Shown: piece after piece, positions 56,201 through 64,000 of the stretch | Layout of the letters: the number at the start of each line of letters is the position of its first letter | How positions within the stretch are numbered: position 1 is the first letter of the stretch | Position numbers and translations under genes: made by a program | The notes under the pieces: model-generated | What the model was told of the DNA's origin: nothing | Databases searched by the model: none | The model's input: the letters and a program-made list of their open reading frames with translations, nothing else | Assembly (NCBI RefSeq): GCF_902459465.1 | Contig: NC_047066.1 | Span: 20,401,047 to 20,465,046 of the forward strand | DNA from: Asterias rubens | Taxonomy: Eukaryota; Echinodermata; Asteroidea; Forcipulatida; Asteriidae | DNA length: 64,000 bases | Reading direction: 5' to 3'

Positions 56201-59200
56201 CTAAGTTAGGACGAGTAACTGGTCCTAACTCGAGATAAGACTAGTCCTAACTCCTTGTGAAATCCACCCCTGGAGACTTAAAGTTTGCAATCTTTCAAGC
56301 ACAATCAGAGTACTTTTAAAACAAAACTATATGACAAGCCAATTGACAATGCAATCTACATTGAAAACAACACATTCATTATTCTTTTACAGAAAGCCTG
56401 ATAAGAAGAAACTCGGACCAGCTCCGAAGTTCAAAGTTGACTTGTTCTCTATGGACTCGGGTGTAAGTAGCTTGCTTATAAAACTCTCTTCCAGGTTGCT
56501 CCAAACAATTAAAGCCTGAAATAAAAGTCTGGACAAAAAGTTTGAATTACATGTAATACACACAGAAAATGTATTTCAAAATAGATATCTGAGATAAAGT
56601 CATCGGTTTGGTATATTACTTCTTATGCAATGCTGTTTTCACTTTAATTTAATTCTGACTTGTTTCTCTTGACATTCCATTTTTTTCTGACGAGCCAGAG
56701 CAACGGCAGTCATGTAAATTAAAACGAATCTCTTTATGGTTTCATCATTGCATAGTTTGTCAAGAAATGTGAAGCAAAGCTTTCTTTCCATAACTTTTGC
56801 AGTCTTTTCAAAAATCTTGATGTGTTTTTAAAGTGATGCTGTGTGACTGATTTTGCTTTGTGAAGCTCTCAATCGTTTGAACTTCCTGTGTTGATTATTT
56901 ATAATCTTGTGTAGACCTTTTCTTTTCAAGGTAACAGCCCTAAGTTTTGTCATTCAGTGGTTAGCAAAACACATGTGAAAAGCAAGTCAATAAGTTACAT
57001 GTTTTTGTGTACGTAAATGATCCAGAACAAAACTAGCTCAGTGCATTTCCAATTGGCTTTCTAGTTTCTGCAATTTGGAGCCAGTTGTGTGAAGTGGGAT
57101 AACATATCAATGGAATTATGAACGAGATATGAGAACTGCAAACAGTTCAAATTATACAGTGCTAATCATTTATACACTGTTGTAAGGCAAATAGAATTGT
57201 TATTCCCAGGTGCAAGCACATGGTTTGGATGATTAGCTTTTTGATTTTTGAACAATATTTCATTCAGACTTAGGATTGAACAGGAAATCTCCTGGTTTGA
57301 AAGACATTGCTGTTTATTTCATTGCTTTGTGACTTTTTCCTCCTTGTTTTATGATGTGTCTGCCTCGTCACGATTCCTGTACAGGCCATGAAAGTATGTA
57401 TCATTGCAGCATGTTTGAATTCCTTCATGCACAAGTCACCACTAACCATCCTTCTGACCATTCATTATCATCCTGTTGGGTTTTGAATTATGGATGTGTT
57501 ATGCCAGCCAACAATATGTGGTGATTGTATGTACACTACAAAAGTTCTGTGCATTAACTCCATCATTTACACAACCCATTCTGTTGAATGGTTTTGAATG
57601 GTTGGTCACCTGACTGGCAAATGTTAGTGTGGCCATTTTTTATTCAGAACTGCAGCTTGCATGTGTGCCATGCAAAAGACTCCTTGCATAAACAACGCCC
57701 TCACTGAGGTCAGAGGGAGAACAAACATTGGCTGACAGTTGTGTGTGCTACGTATACACATGAAAATTTCTTTCCTTTGAACTCAGTGATGGCGTCCATA
57801 TGCAAAGGGGTCTATTAACTCAAATGAAATGTATGTGCACCCCAGCTATCGCATAATGTTTAACCTCCACTGCATTACGCTTACCAAATGCCTGAAAGGG
57901 TCAAAGGTTAACATCCTTATAGCTAATGGTAAAGACCAGTTCATAATGTGTACTTATCACGGACACATAAAAAGAGTGAAAAGCTGAGAACCTCTAATTT
58001 TGAGACAACCCTTGATTGCCGAAAGTACAGTATGACCTGGTCTTACAGGTGTAAAGAGCTCAGGCAGCATATTAGGTATTGTTATATTGTATGCTATTTT
58101 TATACCCTTCACCCCACCATCACAGGATACTCATCCCAATGCACCTCACAATCAACAAAAATTAACAATTGAGCAGTTCGTATACCCCTCCATGATGCCA
58201 TTGTACCTCCCAACCCCATTGACTCTGCACCCCCATGGACCCAGCATTCCTCCCTCCAAACTTGGATAACATTTGTTGCTCAATTTGTACAAGCAAATTC
58301 AATCACGCTAACCACAACAGAGTTGCCTTAACATAATGGAGCACATGCTAACCTCCTTTTGCAAGTTGTATTTTCCCCCAACAACACAATTTATTTCAGG
58401 ACGCATCCTGTACCCTACCTTATTGTGTGTGGCATATATTGTAAGGACATACCAGATAATACTAACAGAGGACACAAATTTGAAGCGCTGTCAAAATAAT
58501 GCTTTTGGTATTAATGCAAAGTTTGCCTTTCATTGTCTAGCTATTGCCTTCGTCTTAATCAGCATTATGGTTGTAGGTCTCCTTGAGGTTGTATGAATTA
58601 GCTTCTGACTTGGTATAGTGAACAGGATTTGACAAACAATCTCAGCTTATTTCCTTGTCAACACTATCATGCGTTATTTGGGAGATAACCTTGATAGATG
58701 AGTATTTGTATTGATTTTACAATATCAGTTATCAGATATAGTTGAGGGGAAAGCAAATAACCCCTTGTGATCTCAGGAAATATTTCACAATGTGCACCTT
58801 AAAATGCACAGCACATTTTTAATCAAAATTGTTTTACAATGTGCTGTTCATAATTATCTTATTGCTATGAGGTGATTTAAATGTTATCTTCACATTTCTA
58901 CACAATCAGTTTAAAATGAGTGTTTGTGTAAACAGTAATATGTCACAATAGTCTCACCTTTTTGGCATATCCCAAAGTTCAAGTTGTTGCCAAGCTCACA
59001 GAGAGATCTTTAATTGGTGCGTCTCTTTAAATTGGACTGAAAAGTTCATTAAACACTTCTTAAATAATATGTAAGCATAAAATCTATTAAGAAAAAGTGT
59101 TGGCACATAGAACAAGCTTCAAAGTTTTTTTTTAATCGAGCAAAAGTAAATTTCTGCAACTGAAGAAAAAGTGTAAGGACATGTTTTAAGTATGCTATGA

Positions 59201-62200
59201 GGTTTTTATTAACTTTTCAACCATTGAACAATAACACTTCACCCATCCATTGGTGGCAGGAAAAACATGGTAATTAACAATTTAACTTACCTGCAAAGTT
59301 TCATGATTGAAATTATCATCAAAATTATATTTGTATACAGAACACCACCTAGTAAAAGAACACAAGCAAACTAAAACACTTTCAGATTTAAGTTTTTGAA
59401 ACAAGCTTGATGTTTGCAAACCATCAACCACATGCATGATAAACCCCACATTGGGTTGTTTTGGTGGCTAGTTAATGCTTTATTTAATTACAGTTTGAAC
59501 CATGATGATTGTTATGACTGCACTTGTTCACAAACTAATAATCTACCTCACCTTTAAGCAATAAAGCAATACCATACATGTAGCTTTATATTACACGGTA
59601 ATCAGTAGCAATCAGAAGGCATCATGTACAGAAATGATTGGCATTAGAAGCCACCTTTGTGACCTACCTCTATCAAAATCAGCAATAAGTATGAAAGGGT
59701 TGTGAATGGTAACCATTCCCTGAAATGAACAGGGGTCTAAAATGAAGTCATCACCAAGAAGATCCTGAAGTGGGGATTGCTAAATGGTTTCAAAACAAAC
59801 AATGACAGGGAACAATGAAGAGAAATGGGTTAGCTGTTCACTAAATTTGCACAAAAATTATATCCCTCACACAGTTTATGTAGAATGGATCTGCTCGTAC
59901 CTCAAAAACATTTTGATGTCACAAAAAGAGAGAAGTAATCGTGGCAGGTGATTCACCAACAAGTTTTGTTTAAATTCTCACTGAGTGGTTCACAGTCTCC
60001 AATTGTTTGTCTTGGAAATTGGAGAATTTTTACTGATTCTTTTTTGGGATTTAAAACTTTGCATTGGGAAATCGCACAGCCTCTTCAGAGCACCATGCAA
60101 ATATATTTTGCGTGTTATGATAGCTTTTGAGGACAAGCAGACTTTCTGATTGTTGGGGAAATGTATATGAGGACCAATTTGAGGCCTTTACAGCTACTGC
60201 TACGACTGTTGCTAAGGGTGTGGCTAAGTCAGTGCATGATAATGAGGAAATGTAGGCGTAGCTGTAGCCACCAATTCAGACATTGCCTACCTCTTTAAGA
60301 GATTTTTTGCTGGTGCTAAAGGGATTAGGACTTAAAGTAAACAGTAGCTCAAGTATTAATTGCGAGAACAAAGGTTGCAACCCCAACTTATCACTTGTTT
60401 TAAGTTTGCATTCCTCCCAGCTGCATACCTTCCCGATGCACAAATCTCTTGTAGATTTTAAGCAGTTGTCCTCTGACCTACTGATGTTACCTTTTGACCT
60501 ACATGTATTGTATTAACCTTTGACTGTTTCTTCTTTTGTTAGAATATCCTGGATATGGAGATGAAATTAAGAAGAAAAGGTGGAGACACCAAGACGTCCG
60601 ACGGTGATTCATTTGCTGATATCCCTGAATATCTACTCAAGGTTTGTTGATCAATTGCTGCTTAATTATTGATTATTTTTTTGAAACGATTGTTTTTCTT
60701 CTCATATTAGGACCAATATTGTACATTATAGTGCCATTGCACACGGTTACAGTCTGCCAATGGTCTACCACTTTAGTATCCAAATTGCAAAGTGTTTATG
60801 TCACCTAAACTACGCGTTCCATACTTGCATGGTCACACTGGGGTTCAGATTTCTAACGTTGTGCGACCATGATCTACCATGGTGCAAGGTGTAGTAGGTC
60901 AACATTATTAATATTGAGAATCTTGTGTCAGACGTGGTTAAGTATTTTTTTCTGTAGATGATGGGCTCCAGGGACATGTCCTAAGTTGACCAAAGGAACT
61001 GCTTGTAATACTAACTATCTTCACTATCCCAGAGCATTGTAGGTGTATCTCAACTTTTATACTACCCCGCTCTAATCATGAGCAGGAAAGTAATTGCTTA
61101 CCTTTGTGTTTACCCTTACCTTTGCAGAGGCGGCCACCCTGGCAAACCGGTCGTATGGCCCTCTCTCGCCGTGCCTGCCGCTTTGAGATTCCAATGGATG
61201 TGTTTGTACTGGAGAACATGTCACCAACCGAGTACCTACAACAGTACTGCATCGTCAGCAAACGTCGACAGGCCATGTACCGTAGATCCTTCAGCAAGGT
61301 GGATAAAGATAATGACATGAAAATCAATATGAAGGTAATTTGATCTTAGGGTGATCATCAATACGTCACATTTATTTATTTGTACCGTCCTGTCTAGGGC
61401 AGGTTTCAGTACACAGATATTTAGCAGAGTGACATTGTGGGCTTTCCCAGTCTTTGCTTTTTCTTTCATCTTTCCTGTACCCCACAATGTTAAAATGCAC
61501 AGCAAGTTCAGTTCCTACAACAAAATACCCCACAACATCCATCTTGTAAGCACAGTATTACTCATTTTACAATTAACAGTGATAACATTGATTATCTGTT
61601 GAGAATATTTAAAATGTCCTGTGTACACATTTGTGGACTGTTCAGGTTCACGAGCAGAGCTAGGTTGCGGCAAGCAGTAGAATTGTGTAGATGTGTGTAA
61701 CTCTTATGTAACTAAGAAAAAGCTTGCCTCTAACAATAGAACAAAACAACACTGAATGTTCAGTGATGACAGAGCAAGGTTTGTGCACGAGGCTTGATTT
61801 TAATCTAACTCGCAAATGGCTTCTTTGGAGAAATATGTTCTTTCAATTTATGAATTTCTGTGGGAATTAATGACGTTTGACATGGTTGAAAGGCTGTATT
61901 TAAATCTATCCTCATTTCTCACTTTTCCTAGGAGTTTAACGCAGCTGTCTTGGAGGCACTAGTAGGCACAGTACAACTGGAACAAGTTCAAGATGTTTTG
62001 ACAATGATTCAAGCAGACAAGTTCCCTCACTTTGGACCAAAGCTTTTCTGTGCAATATGCTCACTCCTGGAGAGGCTTCACTACCGAGAGTTTGTGTAAG
62101 TCAGGATTTGTTTCTGTGGAAAGTCTTTTAAAGGATTGACTTATAAAGATGTTTTTTTTTTAACAGTTTGACTTGAGCTGCATACCTGTACATTTACCAA

Positions 62201-62852
62201 TATGGGAGTTAAGAGAAGTTTGTGGGAATATTGCCGTGAGGCTTCCAATAATTGTCCGTAAAAGTCATGGCGGTAAATAGATAGCAAACTATTGAATGGC
62301 ACCCAATTTACAAGTAACATGTATTCCACCACTAAATTGCAAGGGTTACACGTAATAATAATAATAAAACAGTATTTATATAGCGCAATATGAATTGGCA
62401 TTCCTCAAAGCGCTTAACAGCAAAATGAAAAGCATTACAAGAAAACAAACAACTTATAGCAGTTAAAAGCAGTCCAACTTTAAGGTCGAAGTTGTAAAAA
62501 CTGATAATGACGTAGTATACATGTAGCTTGTTCGCAACCATTTGTTCTGCTTTTACTTGCATTATTAAAAGCAGTCTAACTTTAAGGTCGAAGTTATAAA
62601 AACTGATAATGACAAAAGTATATTTCGGTAGAGAAAAACTATAATGCTCCATGTGGCATTGAACTCAGATCAACATTTGTTTATGTTCACTGATTTTTTC
62701 ATTTTTTTTATCACAGAACGGAAGACACTGTTGACAAAGAGGGTCTGGTTGAAAAGGAGAAGGTGGAAGATGCTGATTTCCTGGCTCTGGATTGGAAATT
62801 TGATGGATGTGTAATCAACGAACCCCTCAAGCGCCTCCTGTACATGCTGTAG
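46867..62852 (+). CDS. Unrecognised protein with PPPREPT repeats and an EF-hand (gene span, 13-exon model)
   Basis: I do not recognise this protein family. Exons in the model: 46867-47241, 49409-49440 (proposed), 50059-50761, 52359-52394, 53551-53767, 54404-54522, 54805-55191, 55729-55874, 56393-56462, 60543-60641, 61128-61334, 61932-62095 and 62717-62852. All are in phase, about 896 residues. The start sits in GCCATGG, a strong initiation context. Residues 1-370 form a basic, possibly folded region (SFELSRNLPDLRHILLTFS, LDPTLPWLAVGYKNF) followed by a disordered stretch with R-P-x-S/T-A motifs. Then come an acidic stretch, about eight PPPREPT repeats (exon 7), a Glu-rich stretch (exon 8), and a conserved-looking C-terminal module from about 670 with EF-hand loop DKDNDMKINMKE (787-798), ending DWKFDGCVINEPLKRLLYML. 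No membrane segment or signal peptide is evident. The RPxSA motifs recall ciliary/axonemal proteins, which is only a hint. Confidence 0.8.
47887..47900 (+). repeat. Poly-G tract
   Basis: A run of about 14 G in gene 3 intron 1. Such runs are length-unstable and error-prone in sequencing. Confidence 0.8.
49409..49440 (+). CDS. Gene 3 proposed 32-nt microexon 2 (alternative: end of an alternative first exon)
   Basis: Exon 1 ends in phase 0, but the exon at 50059 must begin with one leftover base (phase 2), so the two cannot join directly. A segment between TTGTAG (ending 49408) and the strong donor GTAAGTATT (49441) is 32 nt, open, and converts phase 0 to phase 2. It reads IPVVQPSFLK plus a split Lys. 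The pyrimidine tract before it is weak. The alternative is that this donor ends a non-coding alternative first exon within 49000-49440, which is comparatively GC- and CpG-rich. Transcript data would decide. Confidence 0.45.
50059..50761 (+). CDS. Gene 3 exon 3: large exon with RPxSA motifs
   Basis: Residues 136-370. YFPVKYASFELSRNLPDLRH, ILLTFSTTKEGEFLPSAIML and PTLPWLAVGYKNFKQEDFC look like a folded domain. A basic low-complexity stretch follows with VKSATHARF, ARPNSAQS, RRPRSAFVTHK and TRPRTAPAT, i.e. recurring R-P-x-S/T-A, and a Cys-containing CAFCPVEC. The acceptor TTTCTTTCAG is strong and the donor GTATGG moderate. The start at 50059 is chosen because the frame is open back to it. Confidence 0.85.
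51580..51609 (+). repeat. Poly-C tract
   Basis: About 20 consecutive C followed by G-interrupted C runs, in gene 3 intron 3. It is likely to be polymorphic and prone to assembly error. Confidence 0.85.
51880..52195. other. GC-richer block in gene 3 intron 3, possible old repeat
   Basis: A stretch with GGTACGCCCCGGCGAGTAG and GTTAAGCGCCTGCTGTGGG stands out from the AT-rich intron and has open but unrecognisable minus-strand frames. It could be an old interspersed repeat. No termini or duplications are visible, so the type is unknown. Confidence 0.3.
52359..52394 (+). CDS. Gene 3 exon 4: 36-nt microexon
   Basis: Twelve codons, RREFLQLPRKNN, residues 371-382, flanked by ATTTCCAG and GTAAGT, both good splice sites. 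Phase 0 at both ends keeps the frame between exons 3 and 5, so it could be skipped without a frameshift. Confidence 0.75.
53551..53767 (+). CDS. Gene 3 exon 5: basic then acidic segment
   Basis: Residues 383-454 plus one base. IRRGQVPHYTNFVKRVELGV is followed by a Pro/Ser-rich basic part (SPSPPPRRRI) and an acidic end (VEEEEMVPFVGNEEEEEF). The acceptor is AAATACAG and the donor GTGAGT. It is probably mostly disordered. Confidence 0.85.
54404..54522 (+). CDS. Gene 3 exon 6: acidic linker
   Basis: Residues 455-494. DDVSIHIPSPTDHLLVPESI and STDEIQEAWTEPKAP are Ser/Pro/Glu-rich, resembling a flexible linker. The acceptor TTCTTCTCAG has a strong tract and the donor is GTAAGT. Phases fit both neighbours. 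Confidence 0.82.
54805..55191 (+). CDS. Gene 3 exon 7: PPPREPT repeat exon
   Basis: Residues 495-623. After TPSPAISGRSSPVPIVDETP come about eight and a half heptads of PPPREPT (54877-55053; variants RVPT, RDPT), then a Lys/Pro-rich tail (PKPKKEVRILETP, KTVPQPTPK). The alternating Pro and Arg/Glu pairs suggest an extended polyproline-type spacer or SH3-type ligand, which is inference. The acceptor is TTTACAG and the donor GTTAGT. The opposite strand is also open (Gly-rich) only because of the repeat. Confidence 0.87.
54877..55053 (+). repeat. In-frame 21-bp minisatellite encoding PPPREPT
   Basis: 21-bp units such as CCACCCCCAAGGGAACCAACT repeat about 8.4 times with synonymous variation (AGG, CGT, CGA, CGG for Arg). 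The prevalence of silent changes suggests the peptide sequence is kept by selection. Confidence 0.85.
55729..55874 (+). CDS. Gene 3 exon 8: Glu-rich segment
   Basis: Residues 624-671 plus two bases. LEPQVVPTPEVTPVEEEKPE and VEVAVEEIEEEPQEND are strongly acidic, then KSKEEKQPVETR. It is likely an extended charged helix or disordered. The acceptor is TTTTTGTAG and the donor AGGTATGA. Confidence 0.83.
56119..56273. mobile_element. MITE-like inverted-repeat element in gene 3 intron 8
   Basis: The left end GGAGTCGATTTCACAAAGAG and TTAGGACT is mirrored by the right end AGTCCTAACTCCTTGTGAAA and TCCACCCC. Internal GTCCTAA / TTAGGAC words repeat in both orientations. It is about 155 bp, non-coding, 120 bp before exon 9. 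I recall this sequence as a common repeat of marine deuterostome genomes. Confidence 0.8.
56393..56462 (+). CDS. Gene 3 exon 9: basic linker
   Basis: Residues 672-695. KPDKKKLGPAPKFKVDLFSM and DSG open the C-terminal module. The acceptor is CTTTTACAG and the donor GTAAGT; phase 2 in, phase 0 out, fitting exons 8 and 10. Confidence 0.82.
56463..60542 (+). other. Gene 3 intron 9, no gene seen
   Basis: A 4.1-kb AT-rich intron. Several open frames of 60-90 codons lack splice context or domain resemblance. Because both flanking exons are phase 0, an unseen symmetrical exon cannot be excluded. Confidence 0.55.
60543..60641 (+). CDS. Gene 3 exon 10
   Basis: 33 codons, residues 696-728: NILDMEMKLRRKGGDTKTSD followed by GDSFADIPEYLLK. 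The acceptor is TTTGTTAG; the donor GTTTGT is weak but in phase. It leads directly into the conserved RRPPWQTGRMALSRRACRFE of the next exon. Confidence 0.82.
61128..61334 (+). CDS. Gene 3 exon 11: conserved C-terminal module and first half of EF-hand
   Basis: Residues 729-797. RRPPWQTGRMALSRRACRFE, then IPMDVFVLENMSPTEYLQQY, then CIVSKRRQAMYRRSFSKVDK and DNDMKINMK. The last residues form the EF-hand loop with Asp at loop positions 1, 3 and 5; Met replaces the usual Gly at position 6. The acceptor is CCTTTGCAG and the donor GTAATT. Confidence 0.87.
61932..62095 (+). CDS. Gene 3 exon 12: EF-hand exiting helix and helical region
   Basis: Residues 798-851 plus two bases. It starts with Glu798, the loop position 12 ligand, then FNAAVLEALVGTVQLEQVQD, VLTMIQADKFPHFGPKLFCA and ICSLLERLHYREF, which looks fully helical, like a second degenerate EF-hand pair partner. 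The acceptor is TTTTCCTAG and the donor GTGTAAGT. Confidence 0.87.
62353..62430 (+). repeat. Interspersed-repeat fragment with (AAT)n, TATATAGCGC and AAGCGCTT
   Basis: AATAATAATAATAAAACAGT, then ATTTATATAGCGCAATATGA, then CTCAAAGCGCTTAACAGC. The order of ATA-repeat, TATATAGCGC and CAAAGCGCTT is one I recall from widespread marine-animal repeats. It is a fragment without clear ends, in gene 3 intron 12. Confidence 0.5.
62463..62613 (+). repeat. 102-bp tandem duplication
   Basis: TTAAAAGCAGTCCAACTTTA and AGGTCGAAGTTGTAAAAACT at 62463-62511 recur at 62565-62613 with only a few changes (TCTAAC, GTTATA). The offset is 102 bp in gene 3 intron 12, next to the repeat fragment. Confidence 0.8.
62717..62852 (+). 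CDS. Gene 3 exon 13: C-terminus and stop
   Basis: Residues 852-896 and TAG. TEDTVDKEGLVEKEKVEDAD is followed by FLALDWKFDGCVINEPLKRL and LYML. The Trp/Phe/Cys-rich end looks conserved rather than random. The acceptor is TTATCACAG, and phase 2 fits exon 12 (GT + A = Val). Confidence 0.86.
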
Positions 62853-64000
62853 CTGATACAAATACTGTGTTGATTAACATGACGTGTATATGAATTGCAG
62901 TCGTTGTACCTGACAAAAACATGTGTGGATTGATACTCGAACGTAACATGAACTTGCTGTTCAAAATGCCTCCTGCATGTTTAGCTGATATGACCATGCG
63001 TTGATTGGTTTTGTGAATGTATCATCACCAGTCATAGGCCTCCTGCATACATGTATTAGCTGACAAGAACATGTTTGGAGGGCGGATGTTGATATTGAGT
63101 TTGAAAAAGCCTTTCAAGGCACTGGACACTAGATACTCAAAATAATTTTTGGCATAAAAACTTACTTGGTAACAAGCAATAGAGCTGTTGATTGTATAAA
63201 ACATTGTGAGAAATGGCTCCCTCTGAAGAAACTTGGTTTTTGAGAAAGAAGTTATTTCTCACCAAATATTTGAATTGAATTCGAGACCTCAGCTGAGGTA
63301 TCGAATTCAAGCATCTGAAAGCACACAACTTGTGTGACAAGGGTGTTTTTGTCCTCCATTATTCTCTCGCAACTTCGGCAAAAAATAATTGAGTTAAAAA
63401 TGTTCACAGGATGTTGTTTTATGCATATGTTGAGATACACTAAAGTGAGAAGACTGGTCTTTGACAATATTACCAATGGTGTCCATGCCTTTAATATGCT
63501 TCTGAGGAGATAACTGTATTCTTTATGGCAAAATAATTGCTAAATGCCATCTAATCTACTTTATGTGCAAGTTGGCTCATACAAAACTTTTCAGATGCCA
63601 AAATGTCTTTCAATAATATACAAACAAATTGAAAAAGGAGCAGTTGGTTTACGATGGCTGTTACCCATAATTCTTCTCAGTTTTTACTCCCAAAAACTTG
63701 TAGTTTTTAATCTTGTTTTGTATATTTGGATCAAATTCTATTTAAATTGAACAAATATAAATAAATAAATAAAAATAAACTGTAAGTTTTTTGCACATGT
63801 TCTTTCAAAATTTAACTTATTACAGGTTCACACAGATTGTTATTATCTTTGATTATTGTCAAACTTAGAGAACTTGCTTTGTGAATAAAATGTTAGAGTC
63901 AATTCAAGTAAAAAGTCTCCCTTTTATATTGTATTTATTTAGAAAACCGGCCATGTTTTGTTGATGTAAATTATTGCTAAAAGTATTTGTTGTTCTCTTT
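62853..64000 (+). other. Gene 3 3' UTR and downstream sequence
   Basis: Non-coding. It contains the second TTAA-type element copy (63117-63490) and AATAAA matches in an AAAT-rich stretch at about 63760-63776 and at 63884-63889, which are possible polyadenylation signals. No further gene starts before the window ends. Confidence 0.55.
63117..63490. mobile_element. MITE-like inverted-repeat element (copy 2)
   Basis: A diverged copy of the element at 1593-1966 in the same orientation and of essentially equal length. Left end AGGCACTGGACACTAGATAC, shared interior AAAACATTGTGAGAAATGGC, nested hairpin TTCGAGACCTCA / TGAGGTATCGAA, right end TTACCAATGGTGTCCATGCC. TTAA follows the right end (63491-63494); the left flank is TTCA, a degraded match. 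It probably lies in the gene 3 3' UTR. Confidence 0.82.

Overview
The window is animal nuclear DNA. It is intron-rich and AT-rich, with GT-AG introns and dispersed inverted-repeat elements. I read it as an echinoderm, probably a sea star. This rests on the deuterostome-like proteins and on interspersed repeats that I recognise from memory of echinoderm genomes: the AGGCAGTGGACACTATTGG element, the GTTAGGACTAGTCCTAA element and the TATATAGCGC / AAGCGCTT element. The group assignment is inference. All three genes lie on the + strand.

Gene 1 (4793-12106, 11 exons, every splice phase consistent) encodes a 626-residue SLC6 monoamine transporter closest to the serotonin transporter. Its introns hold small tandem repeats, a GC-rich foldback, a SINE-like element and an ACCAAACC-type simple repeat. 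A second foldback lies just downstream. About 6.9 kb without a recognisable gene follows.

Gene 2 (19037-43615, 9 exons, all phases consistent) encodes a 500-residue secreted matrix metalloproteinase. It has a signal peptide, a prodomain with an altered cysteine switch, an RRKR furin site, a catalytic domain with [12 protein letters not shown], and a C-terminal hemopexin domain. Intron 4 is about 14.3 kb, and about 98% of it (27450-41423) is a tandem satellite of roughly 133 copies of a 105-bp monomer. This satellite lies between the two exons that make the catalytic domain and has internal higher-order structure. It is the most striking object in the window.

Gene 3 (46867-62852, 13 exons in my model) encodes a protein of about 896 residues that I do not recognise. 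It has a basic N-terminal half with several R-P-x-S/T-A motifs, an acidic region, about eight PPPREPT repeats, a second acidic region, and a conserved-looking C-terminal module with one near-canonical EF-hand loop. Exon 2, a 32-nt microexon, is a proposal made to satisfy splice phase. The other exons are well supported.

The remainder is intergenic or intronic DNA with foldback/MITE-like elements (1593-1966, 6131-6293, 12336-12492, 56119-56273, 63117-63490), microsatellites and small local duplications. I see no tRNA, rRNA, CRISPR array or intact transposase or reverse transcriptase gene. Nothing suggests the three genes work together. They look like ordinary unlinked neighbours in an animal genome.
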